Counted from the first letter of the stretch, positions 1 through 7,568 are shown. The stretch: 43,331 nucleotides of DNA from Bacillota bacterium (GCA_023441965.1 JAEZNB010000117.1:1-43331), one strand, 5' to 3'. Notes: generated by a model from the letters alone, not told the origin. Made by a program: numbers and translations.

Positions 1-98
1 CACTGGTTGCTGGACAGATTTTGATTATATGCGCCATCTTCGGACGCACACGTCCGCATTTGGCATCATATAATCATCAATCTGTTCAGCAAACAGTG
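1..98. repeat. long imperfect palindrome at window edge
   Basis: The first 98 bases fold into one imperfect hairpin. The left arm starts CACTGGTTGCTGGACAGATT and the right arm ends with the near-exact complement AATCTGTTCAGCAAACAGTG; inner blocks GATTATATG/CATATAATC, GCCA/TGGC and GGACG/CGTCC also pair, leaving a loop of a few bases. Arms are about 46 bases. It lies downstream of spoVAE and could be a bidirectional terminator or a small MITE-like element; it may continue to the left of the window. Confidence 0.6.
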
Positions 99-108
99 CA
101 TTATGGGA

Positions 109-165
109 AACATAAAGGGGCCTCTTGTAGCTACATGGTTATAATGAAACAGTCCCTTCTATGTT
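109..165 (-). terminator. possible terminator of the spoVA operon
   Basis: Inverted repeat AACATAAAGGG (109-119) against CCCTTCTATGTT (154-165), with a loop of about 34 bases, located 24 bases past the spoVAE stop codon. There is no clean U-run after it, so the call rests on position and pairing only. Confidence 0.35.
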
Positions 166-188
166 GTACGGATACTTTAGATCTCCTC

Positions 189-545
189 TTAGGATTTCAT
201 CTTGGAGTTAAAGAACCAGGAGGCTATATAGCTGAAAATCAAGGCTGCAGAGATGCCTACCGAAGAGGAAGTAAAGCCTCCCTTAAAGATACCGATGAAG
301 CCTTCTTTATTCACCGCATCCTTAATCCCTTTGAAGAGAACATGTCCGAAGCCGGTGAGCGGAACACTAGCCCCTGCTCCTGCCCATTTGGCGAAGGGTT
401 CATATACTCCGACTGCCCCAAGCAGGGCTCCGAGACATACCAGTATTACCATGACACGGCCCGGCATCAGCTTGGTTTTATCCAGTAAAATCTGTGTGGC
501 AGCACAAATGGCACCGCCAACCAAAAAAGCCTTCAAATATTCCAT
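189..545 (-). CDS. spoVAE: stage V sporulation protein AE
   Basis: Small integral membrane protein of 118 residues. Length, hydrophobic profile and order after spoVAC and spoVAD match SpoVAE (short SpoVAEb class). SpoVA proteins sit in the inner forespore membrane and move calcium-dipicolinate into the developing spore and out at germination. Residues around 60 (PLTGFGHVLFKGI, then KEGFIGIFKGG) match the equivalent stretch of SpoVAC encoded upstream (PITGFANSVAAPAV, then KEGQVFGIG), as expected for this pair of related membrane subunits. The gene starts 31 bases after spoVAD ends and is last in the operon; an inverted repeat follows. Expected to be forespore (sigma-G) controlled by family knowledge; not shown here. 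Confidence 0.93.
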   Translation of the reverse strand: MEYLKAFLVGGAICAATQILLDKTKLMPGRVMVILVCLGALLGAVGVYEPFAKWAGAGASVPLTGFGHVLFKGIKDAVNKEGFIGIFKGGFTSSSVGISAALIFSYIASWFFNSKMKS

Positions 546-576
546 AATCCATCTCCTCGTTTACTACGCATAGCGC

Positions 577-1644
577 CTAAATTGACTCCACTATTACAGC
601 ATGGGCAATCCCCGGCACAGTCTTGGCTTCATTATAGCTGACCTGGGACAGAAGTGCTCCGGTCGGTACAAACAGGACTCTTTTCCATACCTTTTCCTTC
701 AGCTGCTTCAGTATATAGCCTGCAAAGGTGATGGCGGAGCAGCCACAGCCACTTCCTCCTGCATGGGTATCCTGATTCTCCTTATCAAATATCTCAATTC
801 CGCAATCCAAATGATTCTTCGAGATATCATAATTCTTTTCCTTCAGCAGCTCGATCAGGATATTCTTTCCTACATAGCCCAAATCACCGGTGATAATCTT
901 ATCATAATGGTCCGGTCCGACTGCCAGATCCTCCAGGTTTTGCTTGATTGTTTCAAAGGCAGCCGGTGCCATGGAGGCTCCCATATTCATCGGATCCTTG
1001 ATTCCGTAATCTACGATCTTTCCTGTGGTCAGTCCGGCGATGCGGACATCCGCTTCTCCCGGTGCCTTATTTCCGGCAGCCTGATTTGACAGAACAACCG
1101 CTCCGCTGCCGGTAACGGTCCAGGTAGCGGAATAAGGTCGCTGATTACCATAATCCAAAGGGAAGCGGAATTGCTTCTCTGCCCCGGCAAAATGGCTGGA
1201 GGTAATTGCAATCACCTTATCAGCAAAGCCTCCCTCTACCAAGATCGCCCCCAGGGACATGGCCTCTCCCATCGTGGAGCAGGCTCCATAGATACCGAAG
1301 GTAGGGATATTTAACTCTGCAACACCGAAGGAGGTCGCAATCAGCTGTCCCAGCAAATCACCTCCGATCAGATACCGGATATCCGTATTTTTTAGTCCTG
1401 CCTTCTGTAGAACCTTCTGGGCAGCCTGCTTCATCAATTCACTTTCTGCTTCCTCCCAGCTGTTCTTTCCGATCATCGGATCCTCCCAGATCATATCAAA
1501 ATGCTGACCTAAGGGTCCCTCTCCTTCTTTTTTACCCGCAATCGAAGAAGCAGAAATGATATAGGGCGGGTTTTGAAAAACAATACTCTGCTTTCCCACG
1601 ATTTTGGAGGATAAATTCCCCTGCGACTTCTGTTGATTCTCCAT
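577..1644 (-). CDS. spoVAD: stage V sporulation protein AD
   Basis: Soluble thiolase-fold protein of 355 residues, matching SpoVAD, which binds dipicolinic acid and works with the SpoVAC/SpoVAE membrane subunits in DPA uptake. Visible family features are the early FQNPPYIISASSIAGKKEGEG segment region, the ACSTMGEAMSLGA stretch near residue 120, which corresponds to the active-site region of ketoacyl synthases, and the DTHAGGSGCGCSA stretch near residue 293. It carries about 15 extra polar residues before the core; the start chosen is the first ATG, preceded by a purine-rich AAGGAGTTG site. It sits 37 bases after spoVAC and 31 before spoVAE. Confidence 0.95.
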   Translation of the reverse strand: MENQQKSQGNLSSKIVGKQSIVFQNPPYIISASSIAGKKEGEGPLGQHFDMIWEDPMIGKNSWEEAESELMKQAAQKVLQKAGLKNTDIRYLIGGDLLGQLIATSFGVAELNIPTFGIYGACSTMGEAMSLGAILVEGGFADKVIAITSSHFAGAEKQFRFPLDYGNQRPYSATWTVTGSGAVVLSNQAAGNKAPGEADVRIAGLTTGKIVDYGIKDPMNMGASMAPAAFETIKQNLEDLAVGPDHYDKIITGDLGYVGKNILIELLKEKNYDISKNHLDCGIEIFDKENQDTHAGGSGCGCSAITFAGYILKQLKEKVWKRVLFVPTGALLSQVSYNEAKTVPGIAHAVIVESI

Positions 1645-1681
1645 AGCTCAAACAACTCCTTGTCTTTATGTCTCTGCTATA

Positions 1682-2182
1682 TTATTTCAGCTGCTTCAGA
1701 ATATAATATATTAATCCCAATAACCAGGAAGAGAAGATACCATAGAGTATAACAGGACCTGCAATCGTAAAGATCTTACAGCCAATTCCGAAAACCTGTC
1801 CTTCCTTCTTATATTCCACTGCCGGAGCAGCAACCGAATTGGCAAAGCCGGTAATCGGGACCAGAGTGCCTGCCCCTCCCACCTTCGCCAGCTTCTGGTA
1901 CCAGCCGATTCCGGTCAGCAGGACAGACAAGAAGACAAGGGATAAGGTAGTATAGGCTTTCGACAGCTCCAAATCAGAGGATATAGAAAAATAATAATTC
2001 GTAAAGGCCTGTCCAAGGGTACATAGGATGCCGCCGATGATAAAAGCCATGCAACAGTTTTTCGCAGTACTGAACTTCGGTGTTATCTGCTTCACATATT
2101 GGTTGTAGTTTTCGTTCCGGATGGTAGTGTTTTGTTCCTTCACTACTCCGGATACGGATGGTTTCTTCTTATTGTTATCCAT
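1682..2182 (-). CDS. spoVAC: stage V sporulation protein AC
   Basis: Integral membrane protein of 166 residues matching SpoVAC, a mechanosensitive-type subunit of the dipicolinate channel in the forespore inner membrane. About 35 polar N-terminal residues precede hydrophobic segments near 42-65, 77-95, 105-125 and 138-162. The PITGFANSVAAPAV motif and following KKEGQVFGIG are typical of the family and resemble SpoVAE. The start codon has a GGAGG site (seen as CCTCC at 2187-2191). The gene follows a 50-residue membrane peptide by 55 bases and precedes spoVAD by 37, so all four probably share one transcript. Confidence 0.95.
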   Translation of the reverse strand: MDNNKKKPSVSGVVKEQNTTIRNENYNQYVKQITPKFSTAKNCCMAFIIGGILCTLGQAFTNYYFSISSDLELSKAYTTLSLVFLSVLLTGIGWYQKLAKVGGAGTLVPITGFANSVAAPAVEYKKEGQVFGIGCKIFTIAGPVILYGIFSSWLLGLIYYILKQLK

Positions 2183-2237
2183 AATACCTCCATGCTGCCC
2201 ATACGCAGCTCATCGTATAGATAGAATAGAGCGAAGT

Positions 2238-2390
2238 CTATGTCTTCCATATAGGTATGACTGTCCTCACAAGCGTGCCCTCGTAATCCTCAGCCTTCCC
2301 ACCAGTTACCAATGTAACGAACAATACAATCGCTACAGCGGTTACAAGCAGTAAAGCAGCAATCAGGACCACCCTTCTTCTATTGACCAT
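2238..2390 (-). CDS. small membrane peptide ahead of spoVAC
   Basis: An ORF of 50 codons, reading MVNRRRVVLIAALLLVTAVA then IVLFVTLVTGGKAEDYEG and ending TVIPIWKT. It has one membrane helix (about residues 7-29) preceded by an RRR cluster, so the short polar tail should face outside (here, the intermembrane side of the forespore). An AAAGGTACGGTGAAG sequence ahead of the ATG supplies a weak Shine-Dalgarno. It is colinear with spoVAC, 55 bases upstream, and follows the sigF terminator, so it may be the first gene of the spoVA operon. I do not recognise a family. Similar tiny single-helix proteins are frequent in sporulation operons; the start and the reality of translation are inferred. Confidence 0.55.
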   Translation of the reverse strand: MVNRRRVVLIAALLLVTAVAIVLFVTLVTGGKAEDYEGTLVRTVIPIWKT

Positions 2391-2502
2391 AACTTCACCG
2401 TACCTTTCCTCATCCATATCGCTCGTGTCTGATCAGGAATACAGCGTCTGATTTGACAGACTCGAAAGCTTCCCCTGATGTTTTAATGAGCAAGATGTAT
2501 AA

Positions 2503-2586
2503 GAGGCTGTTTCACAATAGCATCCTTGGATACACGTGGAGCCATATGTGATCCCATAATACACTGTTTACCGAACAGACAGCCTC
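2503..2586. repeat. diverged second copy of the sigF hairpin module
   Basis: Imperfect inverted repeat GAGGCTGT (2503-2510) against ACAGCCTC (2579-2586). Its interior repeats that of the hairpin at 2682-2766: both hold GGCTGTTTCACA, then CCTTGGATACACG, then an ATATG core. The T-rich CTTTTCCTTT after it suits plus-strand termination, though no plus-strand gene is present. It looks like a duplicated and decayed terminator module. Confidence 0.6.
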
Positions 2587-2670
2587 CTTTTCCTTTATTA
2601 TATGATGAATAAACTTTACTATACTGGAAATGTCTGTATATCGCAGCTCGAGCTTGGTCCCAGTCCATAG

Positions 2671-2766
2671 AAAACCAAAAAGGGCTGTTTCACATAGAAC
2701 ACCTTGGATACACGAGGATACATATGGTTCCTCGTGTACTCGCAATGCAGCTTGTGAAACAGCCTC
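2671..2766 (-). terminator. intrinsic terminator of spoIIA-sigF
   Basis: On the minus strand GAGGCTGTTTCACA (2753-2766) pairs with TGTGAAACAGCCC (2682-2694) and is followed by TTTTTGGTTTT. A second stem CACGAGGA/TCCTCGTG sits in the 58-base interior. It begins 8 bases beyond the sigF stop codon. Confidence 0.85.
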
Positions 2767-2773
2767 TGTCCTC

Positions 2774-3502
2774 TTATGCTCCCAGTCGTTCTCTCATGAT
2801 CTTAAGTATCCTTTTCTCCATCCTTGATACCTGCACCTGGGAAATCCCCAGCTCCTTTGCGATATCAGTCTGTGTTCTATCTTTAAAATATCTAAGCCTG
2901 ATGATTTCCTGTTCCTTCTCATCGAGGGATGCAATAACCTCCCTCAAGGCAAGCTTATCTATTAAATTGTCGCTTTCATCCTTTGTTTCTGCCAATTTGT
3001 CAATTAAAAAGATTGGACTGCCGTCCCCCTGATATATGGTTTTGTATAAAGATTCTACGTCTGCTCCGGTTTCCAGAGCCATGATAATTTCATCCTTGTC
3101 GATATTTAATTCCTCACCGATTTCCTCTAGGGTAGGCTCCCGTCCGTGGAGATTACTGAATTTCTCTCTTACCACTCTGATTCGTGTTGCTGTCTCCTTC
3201 AAAGACCGGCTTACCTTCAGCATACCGTCATCCCTTAAGAAGCGCTTTATCTCCCCTGTGATCATGGGGACCGCATAGGTTGAGAATTTGACCTCATAGG
3301 AGGAATCAAATTTATCAATCGCCTTGATCAGGCCGATGCTGCCGATCTGGAATAGATCCTCCATCTCATGTCCCCGATTGGCGAATCTTCTGACAATGCT
3401 CCATACCAGACCCACATTCTCGGTAACCACCCTGTCTCTGGCCTCCTTGTCCCCTTCCTTTGATCGTTTGATCAGCTCAAGTGTATCCACATTAAACCTC
3501 AC
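2774..3502 (-). CDS. sigF: RNA polymerase sporulation sigma factor SigF
   Basis: Forespore-specific sigma factor of 242 residues. Region 2 is clear: GLVWSIVRRFANRGHEMEDL then FQIGSIGLIKAIDKFD and VKFSTYAVPMITGEIKRFLR at residues about 29-90; region 3 covers about 95-165; region 4 ends with TDIAKELGISQVQVSRMEKR, the helix-turn-helix for the -35 element (about 212-231). SpoIIAB, encoded 16 bases upstream, holds SigF inactive until SpoIIAA releases it. The GTG at 3502 is preceded by GGAAGGGA; a second in-frame GTG four codons later (3490) has a GTGAGG ahead and is also possible. A strong terminator follows the stop codon, separating this operon from spoVA. Confidence 0.96.
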   Translation of the reverse strand: MRFNVDTLELIKRSKEGDKEARDRVVTENVGLVWSIVRRFANRGHEMEDLFQIGSIGLIKAIDKFDSSYEVKFSTYAVPMITGEIKRFLRDDGMLKVSRSLKETATRIRVVREKFSNLHGREPTLEEIGEELNIDKDEIIMALETGADVESLYKTIYQGDGSPIFLIDKLAETKDESDNLIDKLALREVIASLDEKEQEIIRLRYFKDRTQTDIAKELGISQVQVSRMEKRILKIMRERLGA

Positions 3503-3518
3503 TCCCTTCCGTTATGTA

Positions 3519-3995
3519 CTAGTAAATCTCCTGCTTGGCTTCCTGTGTATACTCCTTTAAAAGAGACTTTCTACCGATCCTCTTCTTCATCTTCACTAAA
3601 GTACCCTCACCCGGCTTTGATTCCACCTCCAGATCATCCATAAAGGCCTCCATGAAGGAGAAGCCCATTCCGGATCGCTCCAGCTCGGGGCGGGTAGTAT
3701 AGAGGGGCTCCATGGCCTTCGCAATATTCTCAATGCCCACACCCTTATCTTCAACCTCCACAGACAGCTCATTCCCACTGATGCTGCACCTCATGGTAAT
3801 GATGCCCATCCGGTTTTCATATCCGTGGATGATACAGTTCGTGACCGCCTCGGAAACTGCAGTCTTGATATCTGCCAGCTCCTCAATGGTCGGATCCAGT
3901 GAAGCCGCAAAAGCGGCCACTACGGTTCTGGCAAAGCTCTCATTCTGTGACCTGCTTTCAAACTCCAGTAACATTTTGTTCGTGTCCTTTATCAT
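3519..3995 (-). CDS. spoIIAB: anti-sigma F factor SpoIIAB
   Basis: GHKL-family serine kinase and anti-sigma factor of 158 residues. It binds SigF and phosphorylates SpoIIAA using ATP. The N box ELADIKTAVSEAVTNCIIHG lies near residue 38-57, the G1 box VEDKGVGIENI near 86, and the G2 box ERSGMGFSFMEAFMDD near 110; together they make the ATP pocket. The GTRDELERSGMGF type of lid segment appears here as TTRPELERSGMGF. An extra C-terminal tail of about 15 residues follows. It is placed between spoIIAA (41 bases) and sigF (16 bases), the conserved operon order. Confidence 0.96.
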   Translation of the reverse strand: MIKDTNKMLLEFESRSQNESFARTVVAAFAASLDPTIEELADIKTAVSEAVTNCIIHGYENRMGIITMRCSISGNELSVEVEDKGVGIENIAKAMEPLYTTRPELERSGMGFSFMEAFMDDLEVESKPGEGTLVKMKKRIGRKSLLKEYTQEAKQEIY

Positions 3996-4036
3996 GATTT
4001 CTTATCCCCTTTCCCATGATCAATGGTTATCAGCTG

Positions 4037-4423
4037 TTAAGCCTTCAGCAGTTTATTCAAGGCAGCTTCCACCGTATCATACTTTTCAATAATTTTATAT
4101 AGGCCGGACAGCTTGAAGATCCGGTCAATCGTAGCCCCCACACTGGCGACGGCTATTTTCCCTCCGATAAAGATTACCTTTTTGTATCTGCCCATAATCA
4201 CTCCGATTCCGGCGCTGTCCATAAAAACCGCTCCGGAAAAATCAAAAACAATATGCTTGATGTGGTTACGATCTATCAGCTTGTCCGCCTTCTCCCTGAC
4301 AAAGATGGCGTTATGATGATCCAGCTCCCCATTTAATCTGATGATCAGGCATCTTTGACTGATTTCAAACACTGCCCCCTCCTCTCCCTGCTTATTTGCT
4401 TTCTTGGCTTGTTTGTCCGGCAT
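4037..4423 (-). CDS. spoIIAA: anti-sigma F factor antagonist SpoIIAA
   Basis: STAS-domain protein of 128 residues. In unphosphorylated form it attacks the SpoIIAB-SigF complex and frees SigF. The phosphorylated serine is Ser70 in the VFMDSAGIGVIMGRY motif. About 15 lysine/glutamate-rich residues precede the STAS core, longer than the usual start; still, the ATG at 4423 has the best ribosome site (GGAGGG, 8 bases upstream). It opens the spoIIAA-spoIIAB-sigF operon. A candidate sigma-H promoter lies at 4533-4559 and a terminator-like hairpin at 4471-4520 falls between that promoter and this gene, which is unusual. Confidence 0.95.
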   Translation of the reverse strand: MPDKQAKKANKQGEEGAVFEISQRCLIIRLNGELDHHNAIFVREKADKLIDRNHIKHIVFDFSGAVFMDSAGIGVIMGRYKKVIFIGGKIAVASVGATIDRIFKLSGLYKIIEKYDTVEAALNKLLKA

Positions 4424-4462
4424 ATCGGATTCCCTCCTGTCTTAAAGCTCATTATGATTTTA

Positions 4463-4520
4463 AGATAAGAAAAAAGACCTTTAATGGAAGGGAGCTTCCC
4501 TTCTGCATAAAACGTCTTTT
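4463..4520 (-). terminator. hairpin with U-run between the TPR gene and spoIIAA
   Basis: On the minus strand AAGACG...ATG.AGAAGGGAAGC pairs with TCCCTTC.AT...GGTCTT and is followed by TTTTTTCTTATC. It looks like a normal intrinsic terminator of the zinc-TPR gene, and the plus side also ends in a short T-run. Only about 40 bases separate its U-run from the spoIIAA start. Confidence 0.8.
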
Positions 4521-4532
4521 CTCAGAAATTAT

Positions 4533-4559
4533 CTTCAGTTTTTTATCGTCTAATCCTGT
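4533..4559 (-). promoter_or_regulatory. candidate sigma-H promoter of spoIIA
   Basis: On the minus strand ACAGGATTA fits the sigma-H -35 consensus RnAGGAwWW exactly; after 11 bases ACTGAAG fits the -10 consensus RnnGAAT at six of seven positions. It overlaps the stop codon of the zinc-TPR gene. spoIIA is the classic sigma-H target in Bacillus. No other promoter candidate is visible between here and spoIIAA. Confidence 0.5.
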
Positions 4560-5959
4560 GCGGGTATCTCTTCTAGCCGGGCTATGGCTTCCTGATAACG
4601 CCTGGAATCAGCAAAATCTGTTGTGATTAAAGTATAATAAAGGGTGGCATTCTCATAATCTCTCAATCTGTGATAGCTTCTTCCGATAAAATAGACTGCG
4701 TTTGCATCCGTCGGATCGAGTTCATATGCCTTCAGCAGAAGCTCAAGGGCCTCCTCATACTTATTATCGCCATATAAATCATGTCCCTCTTCATAATACT
4801 GCTTGGCTACAATCGGGTAAGTATCCGCCTTCAGCCGATCATATAAGAGTGTAGCAGCTGCTGTCTCAAAGGTGCTTGGGTCCAGGGTTGTTAAGGTATT
4901 CGCGATACCCTTCAGATCCCGGTCTGCTTCCACCTTCAGCAGCTCCTCCAGATACTGCATCGCTACCCCGAATAAGGGGTCATAGAGCTTGGGATTCGTC
5001 TCCGGAATCACGATACTGTCTATCTGAGTCTGCAGCTGGGCTATCTTCTGCTCCAGCTCCATGTTATCCTGCTGCAGAATCTTTATCGTCTGCTCCTTCT
5101 CCTCCAGGGTGGCAAGACCGGCACTGTAATCCACATAGCCTTTATTATCCTCATCTGTCTGATTCTTCTTGAGGGAAGGTATCACCAGAATGGCCATTAC
5201 TGCCAAACCGATGATGACTCCGATGACCAGATTAACAAAAGCCATCACATTGGGCTTGTCCTCTTTATATGAGGTCACCGGCATAATCGAAGCGGTGATG
5301 CCTTTATCCGCATCGCCCCCCGCTTCTCCCTCCTTGACAGCTCCGGCCGGTGGCTCCAGCTCTCGGAGATATCTTAAGGTGGTTGTATTCGATACATCTA
5401 TCTTACAGGCTTTGATCAGACATTTTCTGGCGCGGTCCAGCTCGCCGTTCTTCATGTGGAGCAGGGCCAGCAGCTGATAGGCCCGAATAAAATGCGGATT
5501 CAGGCTGACTACCTTCTTCAGCTGAATGATCGCCAGATCATCACTGCCCTGCTTGGCATAGGTCAGCGCATTATTATATCTCTTAATTGCTTGGTTCAGG
5601 CTGTCCAGCTTCGTCGGATTGGACTGAACCGCATTGATATATTCATCGGCATCAGTACCCGTAGGAGCAAAGTGCTTGCTGATGACCCATTCACTAAGGG
5701 CTGCTACTGTCTCACCCATCTCATAATATACGAGACCCAAGAGGTTTCTCGCATTCGTATGCTTTTTGTTCAGCTCCAGGCTTTTTCGCAAGGCAAGGAC
5801 AGCACCGGACAGATCCCGGACCTTTGCCTTGGCAAGCCCAATATTATAGTATAGATTGGAAGCCCTAACTATTTTCTTCGTAAGTGTGAGATCCGTTCCG
5901 CAACGGTCACAACGATTTCTTTTATCCGATACATTACTTTGACAATTCGGGCAGATCAT
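4550..5959 (-). CDS. zinc-ribbon TPR membrane protein
   Basis: Protein of 469 residues, role unknown. It opens with a zinc ribbon: Cys3, Cys6, Cys17 and Cys20 in two CxxC pairs. TPR-like helices fill residues about 35-200 (for example GAVLALRKSLELNKKHTNA and DLAIIQLKKVVSLNPHFIRA). A single membrane helix lies at about 238-262, followed by a coiled coil at about 284-315 and a second TPR pair near 385-460 (YEEALELLLKAYELDPTDA). The topology therefore puts one TPR block and the zinc ribbon inside the cell and another TPR block outside. It follows a 47-residue acidic protein by 31 bases. Such proteins usually scaffold complexes; no enzymatic motif is visible. Confidence 0.85.
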   Translation of the reverse strand: MICPNCQSNVSDKRNRCDRCGTDLTLTKKIVRASNLYYNIGLAKAKVRDLSGAVLALRKSLELNKKHTNARNLLGLVYYEMGETVAALSEWVISKHFAPTGTDADEYINAVQSNPTKLDSLNQAIKRYNNALTYAKQGSDDLAIIQLKKVVSLNPHFIRAYQLLALLHMKNGELDRARKCLIKACKIDVSNTTTLRYLRELEPPAGAVKEGEAGGDADKGITASIMPVTSYKEDKPNVMAFVNLVIGVIIGLAVMAILVIPSLKKNQTDEDNKGYVDYSAGLATLEEKEQTIKILQQDNMELEQKIAQLQTQIDSIVIPETNPKLYDPLFGVAMQYLEELLKVEADRDLKGIANTLTTLDPSTFETAAATLLYDRLKADTYPIVAKQYYEEGHDLYGDNKYEEALELLLKAYELDPTDANAVYFIGRSYHRLRDYENATLYYTLITTDFADSRRYQEAIARLEEIPAQD

Positions 5960-5990
5960 ATAACCCTCCCTGGGCCTGCCTGGCAGGCCA

Positions 5991-6134
5991 TCAGTTATTC
6001 TCTTTGTTTCCCTTCAGCAGTTCCTTCAGTATATCCGTGATATCCGTCAGATCATTATTTTGAATGACGTCCTCGGCCTGTTCAACCTCAAGGCTCGGCT
6101 GGAATTTCTCTATCTCTTCATCAAAATTAATCAT
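5991..6134 (-). CDS. small acidic protein upstream of the zinc-TPR gene
   Basis: An ORF of 47 codons, starting MINFDEEIEKFQPSLEVEQA and ending DILKELLKGNKENN. It is acidic and amphipathic with two probable helices and no membrane segment. The ATG at 6134 has an AGGGGGG site 10 bases upstream. The stop codon is 31 bases before the zinc-TPR gene, with no terminator between, so the two are probably cotranscribed. I do not recognise a family. A short helical protein beside a TPR protein suggests, as inference only, a TPR ligand or regulator. Confidence 0.6.
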   Translation of the reverse strand: MINFDEEIEKFQPSLEVEQAEDVIQNNDLTDITDILKELLKGNKENN

Positions 6135-6273
6135 AGGCTACTGCCCCCCTTTTCACATAACAATCATAACCATAAAACCTCCAAAAATCAAGAGTTTATG
6201 TAGAATAAGCATAAGATTATTTCTACAAAAGTCTTCAAAAAGCTAATTCGTCCGGTTCCCGAGCAAAACACAC

Positions 6274-6301
6274 TTGACTAAGGAATGAATTGGGGTACAA
6301 T
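6274..6301 (+). promoter_or_regulatory. sigma-A promoter of the foldase gene
   Basis: TTGACT and TACAAT separated by 16 bases, ending 59 bases before the GTG start of the foldase gene at 6361. Confidence 0.65.
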
Positions 6302-6360
6302 GATATTAACTGTAGCTTAAATTGCAGAATTACCTAAGAATGAACCGGAGGTATCCTTTT

Positions 6361-7395
6361 GTGAAAAACATAAACTTTAAAATCCTTCTCCTCATCATCA
6401 CCCTGATATCAGCCCTGTTGACTTTCGGAGGCTGTAAGAAGAATAATGGCGAGGTTATCGTTACCATCAATGAGAAGAAGCTGACAATGGAGGATTTCCT
6501 CTATGATATATATCTGATTGAAACAGAAGGCAATGCCTTGGAAGAATATTATCAGAAAAGCCTAGGCTCCAGCTACTGGGATCTTGAGAGAGACGGGATT
6601 ACCGTCAGAGCTGCCGCCAAGGATGCCGTCTTCTCCAGAGTTATCATGTATGAGATATTGGCAGATCAGGCGAAAAAGGCCGGCATCACCCTGACAGAGA
6701 GTGAGTTGGCAGCAAATGAGGCTGCAGTGGATACCTATATCTCCACCACCACAGAAACCGGTCTGGCAGACTCGGGATTGACCAGAGAGCTTATGCTGGA
6801 AGGCTATAACCGAATCTCCCTGGGAGATAAATATTACCTGTCCTTAGCAGAGGCCTTTACCGTGGATGAGGAAGCAATCAAAAAAAGCATATCCACAGAG
6901 GAATACCGGGAGTATAAGACAGAGTGTCTCTATGCCCCCTCTGTCCGCAGTGAGAATCAGCAGCTGATAGAGCTGCCGGAACGTGAGCTAAACAAGATGC
7001 AGGAATCCATTCAGAAGGCCGCCGACAGGCTTGCTTCCGGTGCTGACCTGCAGACGATAGTCGCAGAGGATACGAATCTTACCTATTATAAGCGGAATTT
7101 CATCACCGGAGACCGCATTCCGGAGCAGGAGTACCGGGAGGCAGCCATGGCCCTGGAGATCGGAGCCTACAGCGATATCATTCCCACTTCCTATGGCTAT
7201 TATATCATCCATATGCTTGATAATCTTTCTGAAGACCGTTATGAGCAGGCCATAAAGGATGCGATTGCAGCTGAGGAAAAGTCTCAGTTTGAAAAGGTTT
7301 ATGAGGAGCTTAAGAAAGAGTATGAGATCACCTTCCATACTAAGGCTTACGAAGCGATTACCATAGGTTCGGTTACAGGGCAAAGGAAGAAATGA
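6361..7395 (+). CDS. PrsA-like peptidyl-prolyl isomerase lipoprotein
   Basis: Secreted foldase of 344 residues. The start is taken as GTG at 6361, which has GGAGG nine bases upstream; in-frame starts further upstream have no such site. A lipoprotein signal peptide ends LLTFGGC (Cys at about residue 25), so the mature protein should be anchored to the outer face of the membrane. Residues about 30-180 resemble the SurA/PrsA N-terminal chaperone region (VIVTINEKKLTMEDFLYDIY). The C-terminal part has rotamase-like features, with DLQTIVAEDTN and a later EIGAYSDIIPTSYGYYIIHM, the usual parvulin end. Probable role: folding exported proteins. Exact substrate unknown. Confidence 0.85.
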   Translation: MKNINFKILLLIITLISALLTFGGCKKNNGEVIVTINEKKLTMEDFLYDIYLIETEGNALEEYYQKSLGSSYWDLERDGITVRAAAKDAVFSRVIMYEILADQAKKAGITLTESELAANEAAVDTYISTTTETGLADSGLTRELMLEGYNRISLGDKYYLSLAEAFTVDEEAIKKSISTEEYREYKTECLYAPSVRSENQQLIELPERELNKMQESIQKAADRLASGADLQTIVAEDTNLTYYKRNFITGDRIPEQEYREAAMALEIGAYSDIIPTSYGYYIIHMLDNLSEDRYEQAIKDAIAAEEKSQFEKVYEELKKEYEITFHTKAYEAITIGSVTGQRKK

Positions 7396-7568
7396 GATAG
7401 GCTGCTCCTGACTCCCATTCATGGCGGTCAGCGTCATTTCGGAAGCCCGGGGCTTTACAATCAGACATAATTTCATCACGGATAGTATATTTCAGCTGCA
7501 CATATAATATAATGAAAAGCACCTTTTTGTTTATGCCAAATCCTCCATAATGGGAAAGGGGTAATCCT

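Noticed and set aside
601..1089. 162-codon frame opposite spoVAD
   Set aside because: Complement of a well-recognised gene with no ribosome site and no family resemblance.
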